NCBI RefSeq assembly: GCF_023500045.1
Contig: NZ_JAMCOF010000007.1
Coordinates: 20,534 to 84,533 of the forward strand
Direction: 5' to 3'
Source: Bartonella bilalgolemi
GTDB taxonomy: Bacteria; Pseudomonadota; Alphaproteobacteria; Rhizobiales; Rhizobiaceae
Length of the DNA stretch: 64,000 bases
The number at the start of each line of letters is the position of its first letter. Within the stretch, counting starts at the first letter, position 1. The notes beneath the pieces are model-generated. The model worked only from the letters and a program-made list of their open reading frames with translations, searched no databases and was not told the origin of the DNA. Below are positions 19,351 to 29,292 of the stretch, piece by piece. The position numbers and the translations under genes are program-made.

Positions 19351-20807
19351 TCATATCGTTCCTGATATTTACGCACTATATAAAGAGCTAGAATATTCAT
19401 TAAAAGAGTCAAAATAAAAAGCGTCATCCCCAACGCAAAAGCTACAAGTGTTTGTGGAGAATTAAACTCAAAATCACCCGTTAATTGATTAACAATTTTA
19501 ACCGTCATTGTAGTCATCGCTTCAAATGGATTAAAAGTAAAATTTGCTGCAACACCGGCCGCTAACACCACAATCATTGTCTCTCCAATCGCACGTGATG
19601 CTGTCAACAGAAGTGCTCCTATAATCCCAGGAAGTGCAGCTGGTAGAACTACTTTTTTAATTGTTTCAGATTGTGTTGCTCCTAAACCATAAGAACCTTC
19701 ACGTAAAAAACGTGGAACAGCAGTAATGATATCATCTGACAAAGATGAAACAAAAGGAATCAACATAATTCCCATGACAATACCAGCTGTCAAAACACTT
19801 TGAGCCATAATAAAACTAATCCCACCAGAAAGAGACAGTGAAAGATTATGTAGAAAAGGCCCAACAATTTTCAAAGCAAAAAAACCGTATACAATAGTTG
19901 GAATGCCAGCAAGTACTTCTAATAATGGTTTCACAATCGACCGTAATCGAGTTGAAGCATATTCAGCCATATAAAGAGCAGAAAATAACCCAATAGGTAC
20001 AGCAAAAAGCATAGCGACAAAAGCGATATAAAGTGTACCAGCTAATAGCGGTATTAAACCAAATTGTCCCACACTATTGTCTGCATTATTCATTGAAAAA
20101 CGAGGATCCCATACTGTTCCAAAAAAGAAATTTGAAAATGATACAGATTGAAAAAAATTCATTGTTTGAAAGAACATAGAAAGCGCAATACCAACTGTTA
20201 TTAAAATAGCAATTGTAGATGCACAAACCAATCCAATAACAATCAAGCGCTCAACTTTATTACGGGCACGTTGGCGCGGAGAAACTTGCATAATACCAAA
20301 AATAAAACAGCAAAGTGTAATAATAAAAAACAAAATATGACCAATAAATTGCAATTTATCATAAAAAAAGTGCCATAACTCTGCAACTTTCAACATGTAA
20401 TCCGGCACTATTAAAGGCAAAACAAACCCTTGCGCTAATAATTGGTTTCTCATACTCTCATATACAGTAGCAGTAAGAGCTCCTTGAAAGTGAGGTATCA
20501 TTTTGCTTAACCTGCCGATAAGTCTACGATTATCTATTTCTGTCGTAGGCACCATATATGCTTCTAGTTCTCGTGAAACAATATATTCCAAATAAGCAGA
20601 ACTACCACCATTCCAAAAAATTAAAAAAATCAGAGCTGGAATAATAGTTATTAAAAATGTCCACCAACCATAATAATGTGCACGAGAATGCATCTTAAAT
20701 CCTGAACGTTCAAAGAAACGAGCTCGCATATAAGAAATGCAAAAGCCAACAATACTAAAAATCAACAAGAGAAAAATAATGAAAGAAACAGGCATCTTAT
20801 TTTTCAA
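19347..20807 (-). CDS. pstC: phosphate ABC transporter permease PstC
   Basis: PstC is the partner permease of PstA. At 486 residues it is longer than E. coli PstC (319), because of extra N-terminal membrane segments (about 5-25, 45-65 and 150-175) and a soluble loop. The same layout is seen in other Rhizobiales. The C-terminal half carries the permease domain, with the coupling segment GSYGLGATQSETIKKVVLP. It overlaps pstA by four bases and follows pstS after 47 bases. Confidence 0.94.
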   Translation of the reverse strand: MKNKMPVSFIIFLLLIFSIVGFCISYMRARFFERSGFKMHSRAHYYGWWTFLITIIPALIFLIFWNGGSSAYLEYIVSRELEAYMVPTTEIDNRRLIGRLSKMIPHFQGALTATVYESMRNQLLAQGFVLPLIVPDYMLKVAELWHFFYDKLQFIGHILFFIITLCCFIFGIMQVSPRQRARNKVERLIVIGLVCASTIAILITVGIALSMFFQTMNFFQSVSFSNFFFGTVWDPRFSMNNADNSVGQFGLIPLLAGTLYIAFVAMLFAVPIGLFSALYMAEYASTRLRSIVKPLLEVLAGIPTIVYGFFALKIVGPFLHNLSLSLSGGISFIMAQSVLTAGIVMGIMLIPFVSSLSDDIITAVPRFLREGSYGLGATQSETIKKVVLPAALPGIIGALLLTASRAIGETMIVVLAAGVAANFTFNPFEAMTTMTVKIVNQLTGDFEFNSPQTLVAFALGMTLFILTLLMNILALYIVRKYQERYE

Positions 20808-20854
20808 TTTCTATAAAAAAACATAAAAGAATTTCACATCATCAACGCAGAAAA

Positions 20855-21901
20855 TTATTGCAAGACCATGACTTTGCCAGAAGAAAAAGCATCTCGTTGC
20901 ACCTGTCTTGCTCTTTCAGAAATAGGAACTAAGCCGTATTCAGCTAATGGACTATGTAAACCAATCATTTGATCAGAAAGAAACAAATCAATATATTCCT
21001 GCATACCTGGAACAATGTTTAAATGCAATTTCTTAACATAAAAAAACAATGGGCGTGAAATCAAATATGAGCCATCAGAAATTGTTTCGACACTTGGATA
21101 AATACCATTAATAGATGCAACCTTAAGTTTATCTGCATTGTTTTCATAAAAAGACAAATCAAAAACACCAATCCCTGTTTTACCAGAAGTAAGACGAGCA
21201 AATGTCTCAGAATAATCACCATCAATATCAATAGCTTTCCCATCTTTACGGACAGCAATACAAGCAGCATTAATGGCCTTATCACTCATTCCCAAAGCCT
21301 TCATCTGCTCAACCGCACCACTGGCTTTACAACCAACAGCAAGCACCTTTTCTTCAAAAACTTCACGAGTTCCATGCTTTTCGCCAGGAATATAAGCTGT
21401 AATTGTCCAATCAGGAAGATCACTATTGACTGCACTCCATTTCATAAATTCATTTGGTTGCAATTTTCCATCAACAATAACCTGCGCAGCTAATGCTCTG
21501 TAAAAATCTACTGGTTGTAATTTCCAATCAGGACCATTGATATCTGTTGCAAAAACAATACCATCATACCCAATACGCATTTCTTCAATATCCTTTACGC
21601 CAGTATTAAAACAAGATCGTAATTCATCTGGCTTCATTGCCCGCGAAGTATGAACAATATCAACTGTATTATTACCAATACCACGACAGAATTCCTTAAT
21701 ACCAGCTCCTGAACCTCCGGATTCAATAATAGGAACTTTAAAATTAGAGTATATTTCTCCAAAAATCTCAGCAACAATTTTCCCATAAGGCAAAACCGTC
21801 GATGAACCTACAATATGAACTCGATTGCGAGCATAACTAATATCAATCAATAATATAATAGAGAAAACAAAACCTATTCCAATTGATAATAATTTGCTCA
21901 T
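20855..21901 (-). CDS. pstS: phosphate ABC transporter substrate-binding protein PstS
   Basis: PstS captures phosphate in the periplasm and delivers it to PstCA. The 348-residue precursor has a signal peptide ending near residue 24 (ISYA-RN). Phosphate-contact motifs of the family follow: VGSSTVLPYGK, ESGGSGAGIKEFCRG and a later GEKHGTREVFEE. It is first in the operon. A convincing Pho box was not found in the 95 bases between it and gshB. Confidence 0.95.
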   Translation of the reverse strand: MSKLLSIGIGFVFSIILLIDISYARNRVHIVGSSTVLPYGKIVAEIFGEIYSNFKVPIIESGGSGAGIKEFCRGIGNNTVDIVHTSRAMKPDELRSCFNTGVKDIEEMRIGYDGIVFATDINGPDWKLQPVDFYRALAAQVIVDGKLQPNEFMKWSAVNSDLPDWTITAYIPGEKHGTREVFEEKVLAVGCKASGAVEQMKALGMSDKAINAACIAVRKDGKAIDIDGDYSETFARLTSGKTGIGVFDLSFYENNADKLKVASINGIYPSVETISDGSYLISRPLFFYVKKLHLNIVPGMQEYIDLFLSDQMIGLHSPLAEYGLVPISERARQVQRDAFSSGKVMVLQ

Positions 21902-21996
21902 CTATAATTCCTTTAAATTTAATTCACATCAATCGTATGATAAATAAAAAATGACGTTTACAATTCTTTTTATAATAAAGTATGTTTTAGTCATCT

Positions 21997-22935
21997 TTAA
22001 TTTAAACGTTTAAGTTCAACAATGTCCCAAAAAAGAGAAGCTATATCTGCACCTCCAAAGCGTTTAATTTCACGAATGCCTGTAGGAGATGTAACATTGA
22101 TTTCAGTTATATAGTCTCCAATCACATCAATTCCTACGAGAAGCAAACCACGTTTTTTCAAAGATGGGCCAATACGTGCACAAATTTCATAATCACGTTC
22201 TGTCAAATCAATACATTCTACGCGCCCTCCAACATGAATATTAGAACGAACATCAGTAGCTATAGGAATCCGATTAATTGCCCCAACCGGTTCACCATCA
22301 AGCAAAATAATTCGTTTATCTCCTTCTCGTATGCTCTCTAAATAACGCTGCACAATAAAAGGTTCTTTATAACTTTTTTCAAACATTTCGATAAGTGAGG
22401 CGAAATTGCGATCATCGTTTTTTAAATGAAAGACACCTATCCCTCCATTTCCATAAAGTGGCTTAATAATGATATCACCAAACATAGATCTAAATGCCTT
22501 TATTTCTTCAATATCCTTTGTAATGAGTGTTTCTGGCATCAAATCAAAAAATTCAGTAACAAAAATCTTTTCCGGGCTATTACGCACCCATACCGGATCG
22601 TTCACAATTAGTGTCTTAGGATGAATACGTTCTAAAAAATGAGTAGTGGTAATATAATTCATATCAAAAGGAGGATCTTGTCGTAACAGAACTACGTCCA
22701 TATCTACCAATTCTGTGCGCACAGACTCACCTAATTGATAGTGACATCCTTCTTCATCACGCACAGTCAGTGGTTCTAACCGTGCAATCACACACCCATT
22801 GTGTATAAATAAGCGGTCCGGTGTATAATGGAATAGAGAATGTCCACGTTCTTGAGCGGCCAAAGCAAGTGCAAACGTAGTATCTCCCTGAATTTTAAGA
22901 GTCGCAATGTGATCCATCTGAATAGCAATTTTCAT
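21997..22935 (-). CDS. gshB: glutathione synthetase
   Basis: GshB joins gamma-glutamylcysteine and glycine with ATP, the second step of glutathione synthesis. The 312-residue protein starts [10 protein letters not shown], as is usual for GshB, and has an ATP-grasp fold. Recognisable parts are the ATP-binding [14 protein letters not shown], the RQDPPFD substrate segment, [12 protein letters not shown], and the C-terminal [13 protein letters not shown]. It is divergent from the moeB-like gene and next to the pst operon. Confidence 0.95.
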   Translation of the reverse strand: MKIAIQMDHIATLKIQGDTTFALALAAQERGHSLFHYTPDRLFIHNGCVIARLEPLTVRDEEGCHYQLGESVRTELVDMDVVLLRQDPPFDMNYITTTHFLERIHPKTLIVNDPVWVRNSPEKIFVTEFFDLMPETLITKDIEEIKAFRSMFGDIIIKPLYGNGGIGVFHLKNDDRNFASLIEMFEKSYKEPFIVQRYLESIREGDKRIILLDGEPVGAINRIPIATDVRSNIHVGGRVECIDLTERDYEICARIGPSLKKRGLLLVGIDVIGDYITEINVTSPTGIREIKRFGGADIASLFWDIVELKRLN

Positions 22936-23023
22936 TAATAAATCCTCCTACCGCTGAATGCGAACTAGTCAAGAAAACATAAACTTATTAAATAGTAAAA
23001 GAAACTATGACAAGAGAGAGCCT

Positions 23024-23812
23024 ATGATAAAAGAAGTTGATGAAAAATTAAGTAAAGAGGAAATTGAACGCTACGCACGCCATATCATCCTGCCTGAAAT
23101 TGGTGGAATAGGACAACAAAAGCTTAAAGCTGCACGTGTTCTTGTCATTGGTGTAGGTGGTCTTGGAACTCCTGTCTTACTCTATCTTGCTGCAGCAGGC
23201 ATTGGAACTATTGGAATTGTTGATGATGACATTGTTTCATTATCCAATTTACAACGCCAAGTTATTCACAACACAAATACAATTAACCAATACAAAACCA
23301 TCAGTGCAGAAACAACAATAAAAGCAATAAACCCTCATGTTAAAGTTGAAAGATACAACATTCGATTAAATGAAAGCAATGTGGATCAACTACTTAACGC
23401 CTATCACATCATTATTGATGGCAGCGATAATTTTGCCACGCACTATCTCCTTGCAGATCATGCTGCCCAATGTGCAAAGCCTTTAATAAGTGGAGCTATA
23501 CACCGATTCAAAGGTTCACTAACAGTACTTATGCCTTATAAAGATAATAATCCACACTATCGAGATTTATTTCCTAATCCCCCACCTCTAGGTACTACAC
23601 CGGCATGTGCTGAAATTGGTATCATCGGTGCCTTGCCTGGAGTTATCGGCACATTACAAGCAATGGAAACAATTAAATTGATCACAAATATTGGTGAACT
23701 TTTAGTGGGAAAGCTCCTCCTTTATAACGGATTGTTAGCACAATTTGATATAATTTCCTATAAACGATCAGCTTCTAGCGCAAATGCAGCAGACATCAAA
23801 GTTTGCGTATAA
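23024..23812 (+). CDS. MoeB/ThiF/HesA family adenylyltransferase
   Basis: This enzyme adenylates the C-terminus of a ubiquitin-like sulfur carrier (MoaD or ThiS) so it can be thiolated. It has the nucleotide-binding GVGGLG at residues 43-48, the Arg-containing SNLQRQV and the catalytic-cysteine region PACAEIG. The CxxC zinc pairs of E. coli MoeB are not evident, and no rhodanese domain is fused. I choose the ATG at 23024 (262 residues, MIKEVDEKLS), which follows a GAGAGAG stretch. The frame is open back to 22958. Its last 55 bases overlap, tail to tail, the end of yejF. MoeB and ThiF cannot be told apart here. Confidence 0.88.
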   Translation: MIKEVDEKLSKEEIERYARHIILPEIGGIGQQKLKAARVLVIGVGGLGTPVLLYLAAAGIGTIGIVDDDIVSLSNLQRQVIHNTNTINQYKTISAETTIKAINPHVKVERYNIRLNESNVDQLLNAYHIIIDGSDNFATHYLLADHAAQCAKPLISGAIHRFKGSLTVLMPYKDNNPHYRDLFPNPPPLGTTPACAEIGIIGALPGVIGTLQAMETIKLITNIGELLVGKLLLYNGLLAQFDIISYKRSASSANAADIKVCV

Positions 23813-25368
23813 GGATTTTCGGGACAAGAAAAAATACGATCAGCAGAACTATATTCAACTATTTTGCCATGATGCATAACGATTACTTCATGTGCAAGCG
23901 CTTTAACAATTTTTAAATCATGACTAATGAACAGATAACTTAAATGATATTTTAGTTGCAAATAACGTAAAAGATTAACAATTTGTGCCTGCGCACTCAT
24001 ATCAAGAGATGACGTTGGTTCATCAAGCACAATAAGGCGTGGTTTAAGAATAATTGCACGTGCAAGGGCAATCCGCTGTCTCTGTCCACCAGAAAACTCA
24101 TGAGGATAACGAAAACGGGTCGTAGGATCGAGATCAACTTCACACAAAACTTCAATCACACGAGCATTACGCTCAGAATAAGAAAGCTTAGGTTCATGAA
24201 TTGATAACCCTTCAGCAATAATTTCACCGATAGACATACGTGGAGAAAGTGAACTAAAAGGATCTTGAAAAACAATTTGGATGTGACGACGCAAAGAACG
24301 CATCTGCTTAAAATTAAAATTGCTTATATCAATACCATCAAAAATAATTTGACCTTTAGAAGAAAGCATTCGTGTTAATGCGAAGCCTAATGTTGTTTTT
24401 CCTGACCCCGATTCTCCTACAACGCCAAGCGTTTGGCCAGAACGAATTATAACATCAATATCCTGAACAGCTTTTACATAATCAACCGTTTGTCGAAACA
24501 ATCCTTTTTTTATTGGAAACCAAACTCGTATTTTTTGACCTTGCATCAAAACAGGTGCGTTATCATCAACTTGAAGAGGATGATTCTTAGGCTCTGCTGC
24601 TAATAATTGCTTGGTATAAGGATGTTGAGGATTTTTAAAAATTTCATTTGTTAAACCACTTTCAACAATTTTTCCCTCCTTCATAACGTAGACACGATCT
24701 GCAATACGACGCACAATAGCCAAATTATGCGTAATAAAAAGCATTGACATTTTATGATGTTTTTTAAGCTGTATTAATAGCTCAAGAATTTGTGCTTGAA
24801 CAGTTACATCAAGTGCAGTTGTTGGCTCATCAGCAATCAATAATTTTGGATTATTCGCAAGTGCCATTGCAATCATCACACGTTGTCGTTGACCACCTGA
24901 TAATTGATGAGGAAATGAATCTAAACGTTTTTGTGGTTCACAAATACCTACTTTTTTCAGTAAATCAATAATATGCATGCGTAACAGTTTATCAGAAATA
25001 ACTGAATGCATCTTAAGGACTTCACCTATTTGACGTTCTACAGTATGTAAAGGATTAAGAGAGATCATCGGCTCTTGAAAAATCATGGCAATATCTTTGC
25101 CACGAATTTTACGCAAATCCTCTTCTTTCAACTTCATTAAATCTTTATTATTAAAGAGAATTTCACCCGATTGATCAAGCCTTTTTAAAAAAGATAATAA
25201 TTGCAAAATAGATAGTGCTGTTATTGATTTTCCTGAACCTGATTCTCCAACAAAAGCGACTGTTTCTCCTTCCTGAATATCAAAAGAAATCTGTTTAAGA
25301 ATATATTTTTTTGTCTCTGCCTGACGAAATACAACCGAGAGATCACGTACTGAAAGCAATTTTGTCAT
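23758..25368 (-). CDS. yejF: peptide ABC transporter, fused double ATP-binding protein (YejF type)
   Basis: This 536-residue protein contains two complete ABC ATPase domains in tandem. The first has Walker A GESGSGKS at residues 41-48, signature LSGGQRQRV and LLIADEPTTALDVT. The second has GESGSGKT near residue 320, FSGGQRQRI and LIVLDEPTSSLDMS. This is the DppD/DppF-like fusion typical of YejF. It powers the YejB/YejE permease for oligopeptide uptake; microcin C uptake and resistance to antimicrobial peptides are known roles of Yej systems. It starts where yejE stops, and its 3' end overlaps the convergent moeB-like gene. Confidence 0.92.
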   Translation of the reverse strand: MTKLLSVRDLSVVFRQAETKKYILKQISFDIQEGETVAFVGESGSGKSITALSILQLLSFLKRLDQSGEILFNNKDLMKLKEEDLRKIRGKDIAMIFQEPMISLNPLHTVERQIGEVLKMHSVISDKLLRMHIIDLLKKVGICEPQKRLDSFPHQLSGGQRQRVMIAMALANNPKLLIADEPTTALDVTVQAQILELLIQLKKHHKMSMLFITHNLAIVRRIADRVYVMKEGKIVESGLTNEIFKNPQHPYTKQLLAAEPKNHPLQVDDNAPVLMQGQKIRVWFPIKKGLFRQTVDYVKAVQDIDVIIRSGQTLGVVGESGSGKTTLGFALTRMLSSKGQIIFDGIDISNFNFKQMRSLRRHIQIVFQDPFSSLSPRMSIGEIIAEGLSIHEPKLSYSERNARVIEVLCEVDLDPTTRFRYPHEFSGGQRQRIALARAIILKPRLIVLDEPTSSLDMSAQAQIVNLLRYLQLKYHLSYLFISHDLKIVKALAHEVIVMHHGKIVEYSSADRIFSCPENPYTQTLMSAAFALEADRL

Positions 25369-26507
25369 TATTGTATTTTTCTCGGATCAAAAGCATCGCG
25401 AGCTGCCTCGCCAATAAATGCCAGCAATGACAATATCACAGCAATAACAACAAAACCTGTAATACCAATCCAAGGGGCATTTAAATTAGAAGTAGCTTGC
25501 CGCATCACTTCTCCTAAAGAAGCATAACCAGGAGGAAGACCAAAGCCTAAATAATCAAGCGATGTCAACAATGAAATCCCTGATGTCAATAAAAACGGCA
25601 AATAAGTTAAAGCAGCAACCATAGCATTAGGCAATAAATGACGCATCATAATGATTCTATTAGGAACACCTAATGCACGTGCAGCACTAATATAGGTAAA
25701 ATTTCTTGCTCGCAAAAATTCCGCACGTACTACGCCAACCAATACTACCCATTGAAAAAGCAACATAACACCTAATAGCATCCAAAAGCCCTGTGCTAAA
25801 ACTGCAGCCATAATGATCACTAAATAAAGTGATGGTACAGACGACCATATTTCAATCAAACGCTGACAAATTAAATCGATCCAACCACCAAAATAACCCT
25901 GAACTGCACCAACTATAATCCCTATAATTGCAGAAATAGCTGTTAAAAGAATACTAAAAATTATTGATACACGAAAACCATATAAAACCCGCGCAAAAAT
26001 ATCACGTGTTAGATCATCCGTTCCAAGCCAATTCCAATGATTAACGTTACATTCTGGATGAGCATTTCCCTGTGCATAACCAACACAACGCTCTTCTTTA
26101 TTTTGGAGCCAAAAAGGAGGAGATAATGCTAAAGCTTTGTTCCCTACTATCGTACTATAAGAATAACGGACCGGTGGCCAAAATGCCCAACCATATTGGG
26201 CTATTTCACTTTGGATTAAAGGATCACGAAAATCCGCCTTAGCTAAATTGCCACCAAATTTTTCATCAGGATAATCAAAAAAAATAGGAAAAAGAAGCTC
26301 TTTTTTATAAGACACAATAATCGGACGATCATTAGCAATAAATTCTGCAGCAAAAGAACAAATACATAAAAATAAAAAGAGCCACAACGACCACCAACCA
26401 CGACGATTCTGTTTAAAACTGTGCCAACGCCGCACATTTAATGGAGAAAAGAAAGTCGACCGTTTCAATTTATCATCACACAATCTATTACCTCTTTCCT
26501 TTTCCAT
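25368..26507 (-). CDS. yejE: peptide ABC transporter permease YejE
   Basis: YejE is the second inner membrane permease of the Yej peptide importer. The 379-residue protein has a basic N-terminus, a membrane helix at about 38-58, a periplasmic domain, and five helices from about 170 on. The coupling segment is ARALGVPNRIIMMRHLLPNAM. The C-terminal AARDAFDPRKIQ is typical of DppC-like permeases. It is packed head-to-tail with yejB and yejF with single-base overlaps of stop and start. Confidence 0.93.
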   Translation of the reverse strand: MEKERGNRLCDDKLKRSTFFSPLNVRRWHSFKQNRRGWWSLWLFLFLCICSFAAEFIANDRPIIVSYKKELLFPIFFDYPDEKFGGNLAKADFRDPLIQSEIAQYGWAFWPPVRYSYSTIVGNKALALSPPFWLQNKEERCVGYAQGNAHPECNVNHWNWLGTDDLTRDIFARVLYGFRVSIIFSILLTAISAIIGIIVGAVQGYFGGWIDLICQRLIEIWSSVPSLYLVIIMAAVLAQGFWMLLGVMLLFQWVVLVGVVRAEFLRARNFTYISAARALGVPNRIIMMRHLLPNAMVAALTYLPFLLTSGISLLTSLDYLGFGLPPGYASLGEVMRQATSNLNAPWIGITGFVVIAVILSLLAFIGEAARDAFDPRKIQ

Positions 26508-27628
26508 TATAAATCCTTTTTATCAAAGTCAATACGTGGATCCACCATCATATAAACAACATCAGAAATAAGGTTTATAATAAGACCAATTAACGAAAAA
26601 ATATAAAGAGAAGCAAATACAACAGCATAATCGCGATTAACAATAGATGTATAACTTAAAAGTCCTATACCATTTAATGAATAGAGCATTTCAATTAATA
26701 AAGATCCACTAAAAAATGCCCCCATAAAAGTCGCAGGAAAACAAGCTATGACAACTAAAATCGCATTACGAAATACGTGGACATAAAGAACTGATCGCTC
26801 ACTTAAACCTTTAGCGCGAGCTGTAATAACATATTGCTGGCGAATTTCTTCCAGAAAACAGTTTTTTGTCAATAATGTCGTTGTCGCAAAAGAAGAAATG
26901 ACCATCGCCGTCAATGGTAAAACCAAATGATGTAAATAATCCAATATCTTTGCTCCAAAAGATAATGAATCAAAATTATCAGAAGTTAAATGATTCAATG
27001 GGAACCAATCAAAAAATGATCCTCCAGCAAAAAAAACCATTAAAAAAATCCCAAAAAGAAAACTTGGAATTGCATAGCCAATAACAATAACAGTACTTGT
27101 CCATGCATCAAAGATAGATCCTTCCCTGATCGCTTTACGGATTCCCAATGGGATAGAAATAGCGTAAGAAATTAATAAATGCCAGAAGCCAAGAGAAAGA
27201 GACACAGGTAATGCATCTTTAATAAGATCAATAACTAAACGCCCCTGTATATAAGACTCCCCAAAATCAAAACGCATATAACGACTAAGCATTGTTAAAT
27301 AACGTTCCAAAGGAGGCTTATCAAAACCGAATTGTTTTTCAAGTTTGACAATAAATTCTGGATCCAATCCCTGTGCACCACGATATTGAGAAGACCCAGA
27401 CGACAATGATCCGACATGAGTACTATCAGCAATAACATCAGAAGACAAATTAAAATCTCCACTACCAGCTATGCGTCCTATAGCGTCCCCCCCTGTTCCT
27501 TGTAATTGAGCAATAATATTTTCAATAGGCCCACCTGGAGTAAATTGAACAATGATAAATGTCATTGTTAAAATACCAATAAGTGTTGGTATAATTAGAA
27601 GAAAACGCCGTATAATATAGGTTGCCAT
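26507..27628 (-). CDS. yejB: peptide ABC transporter permease YejB
   Basis: YejB is the DppB-like permease. It has 373 residues with a first membrane helix at about 9-30 (TFIIVQFTPGGP is the family signature), a periplasmic region and then five helices with the coupling segment RAKGLSERSVLYVHVFRNAIL. The C-terminus MVDPRIDFDKKDL is typical. It is the first gene of the yejBEF unit. The usual upstream yejA (periplasmic binding protein) is missing; a cytochrome c gene lies there instead. Confidence 0.93.
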   Translation of the reverse strand: MATYIIRRFLLIIPTLIGILTMTFIIVQFTPGGPIENIIAQLQGTGGDAIGRIAGSGDFNLSSDVIADSTHVGSLSSGSSQYRGAQGLDPEFIVKLEKQFGFDKPPLERYLTMLSRYMRFDFGESYIQGRLVIDLIKDALPVSLSLGFWHLLISYAISIPLGIRKAIREGSIFDAWTSTVIVIGYAIPSFLFGIFLMVFFAGGSFFDWFPLNHLTSDNFDSLSFGAKILDYLHHLVLPLTAMVISSFATTTLLTKNCFLEEIRQQYVITARAKGLSERSVLYVHVFRNAILVVIACFPATFMGAFFSGSLLIEMLYSLNGIGLLSYTSIVNRDYAVVFASLYIFSLIGLIINLISDVVYMMVDPRIDFDKKDL

Positions 27629-27751
27629 TTATTTATTTTCCCTTTCAATAACAACATATCATATCATTTAAATGACGCCTCAATAATAATTTTGATAAAT
27701 TCAAAAAACAAAATTACAAATAAAATCTAGCCATATGTTTTTTAATATAAA

Positions 27752-28297
27752 CTAATCTTGTTCATCATCCTCTGGTAGAGGGATAGAATAATCAGATAAA
27801 CTACGCAAATAAAGTAAAAGATCAGCACGATCTTGATCATTGTTAATCCCACGAAAAGACATAATTGTTCCCGGAAATGCTTGACGTGGTGATTGAATAT
27901 AACGATCCAAAGTAAAAAAATCCCATTTTTTATCAGAATTCGCACGCAACACTTTTGAATAAGAAAAATTTTTTACACTTGCAAAAGGACGGTCAACAAT
28001 TTCCCAGAGTGACGGACCAACACGATTAGATCCACCACGTTTAGAAGTATGACAGATTGCACACTGACGAAAAATCTTCCGTCCGTTTTCAAGATTTCCT
28101 TGTTTAAGAAGATCACTCAACAATAAAGATTCACCAGATATATTTTGTGTTTCTTTAAACATTTCATTATCGGTAATTTTATAAGAATGTTGGACCGAAG
28201 CATCATAAATCATATCGCTGATAGTGAAAATGCCCACTAAAATAATCAACAAAAATAAACACGCACAAATTAAATAAACGAAAGTCGATCGATTCAT
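27752..28297 (-). CDS. membrane-anchored class I cytochrome c
   Basis: This 181-residue protein has an N-terminal membrane anchor (about 6-27) and a periplasmic cytochrome c domain. The heme-binding motif CAICH is at residues 79-83, with GPSLWEIVDRP after it and the likely axial Met in FPGTIMSFRGI. It resembles the CycM-type membrane cytochrome c that carries electrons from bc1 to terminal oxidase in Rhizobiales; that assignment is inferred. It is divergent from kdsB, and 123 bases separate it from yejB. Confidence 0.88.
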   Translation of the reverse strand: MNRSTFVYLICACLFLLIILVGIFTISDMIYDASVQHSYKITDNEMFKETQNISGESLLLSDLLKQGNLENGRKIFRQCAICHTSKRGGSNRVGPSLWEIVDRPFASVKNFSYSKVLRANSDKKWDFFTLDRYIQSPRQAFPGTIMSFRGINNDQDRADLLLYLRSLSDYSIPLPEDDEQD

Positions 28298-28408
28298 AAA
28301 ATTTAAACTTTCATATTTTTATATTATTTTCAGTATAGTTCTTTGCAGTTCTTTCCCTTATTAAGGTATAAGGTTATAAATTAAGTACACATTCTTTGGA
28401 ATTCTGCA

Positions 28409-29140
28409 ATGTCTTTTCAACCACTCATTCTTATTCCCGCTCGTATGGGTTCAACTCGTCTACCAGGTAAAGCCTTAGCTAATATCGCTGGAAAACCCAT
28501 GATCATTCATGTTGCTGAACGGGCAAAAGAAACTGGATTAGAGCGTATTATCGTTGCAACAGATCATGACAAAATTGCTCAAACCGTCACAGCTTATGGT
28601 TATGAATGTATCATAACCTGCACAAATCATCAATCGGGATCTGATCGTATCTATGAAGCCTTAACCAAAGTTGATCCTGAACAGCACTATAATGTTATTG
28701 TGAATGTACAAGGTGACTTACCAACAATAACGCCTAATGCCATCGTAAGTGCCTTACGACCTTTAGAAAACAATTTAACTGATATTGCAACATTAGGAAC
28801 AAAACTTATTGAAGAAAATGAAAAAATAAACCCAAATATTGTTAAAATCATTGGCACCCCAATTGCTAAAAATCGACTTCGTGCCCTTTATTTTACCCGT
28901 GCAACCGCACCTTATGGAGATGGACCTTTATACCATCATATTGGATTATATGTTTACCGACGCAAAGCTCTTGAAAAATTTATAACACTTAAATCATCGA
29001 CACTTGAACAACGTGAAAAACTTGAGCAATTGCGCGCATTAGAAAACAACATGCGTATTGATGTGGAAATCATCAATACAACTTTTTTAAGTGTCGACAC
29101 ACAAAATGATCTCGAAAGAGTCCGTAAAATTTTAGTATAA
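28409..29140 (+). CDS. kdsB: 3-deoxy-manno-octulosonate cytidylyltransferase
   Basis: KdsB activates Kdo to CMP-Kdo for lipopolysaccharide inner-core synthesis. The 243-residue protein has the nucleotide-binding [12 protein letters not shown] at residues 10-21, VATDHDKIA, and the SGSDRIYEA and NVQGDLPTI motifs of the family. A strong AT-rich terminator follows. It is divergent from the cytochrome c gene. Confidence 0.95.
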   Translation: MSFQPLILIPARMGSTRLPGKALANIAGKPMIIHVAERAKETGLERIIVATDHDKIAQTVTAYGYECIITCTNHQSGSDRIYEALTKVDPEQHYNVIVNVQGDLPTITPNAIVSALRPLENNLTDIATLGTKLIEENEKINPNIVKIIGTPIAKNRLRALYFTRATAPYGDGPLYHHIGLYVYRRKALEKFITLKSSTLEQREKLEQLRALENNMRIDVEIINTTFLSVDTQNDLERVRKILV

Positions 29141-29179
29141 AACTAACTATAATAATCAACACAATCTATTTTTCAAAAA

Positions 29180-29213
29180 AATATAGAACTAGTTTCTATA
29201 TTATTTTTTTTTT
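29180..29213 (+). terminator. intrinsic terminator after kdsB
   Basis: AATATAGAA and TTCTATATT form a 9-bp stem with a five-base loop, followed by A and ten Ts. It lies 40 bases after the kdsB stop. Confidence 0.8.
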
Positions 29214-29292
29214 GATATATCTTAAAATTAAATAATGTTGTATTGTTAATTAAACATGATCATTCTAAATAACTTAAAAGGGGGATATATAA

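Noticed and set aside
21902..21996. Possible Pho box before pstS (CGTCAT and TATCAT on the minus strand)
   Set aside because: The half-sites start 14 bases apart, not the 11 expected for PhoB, and neither matches well.
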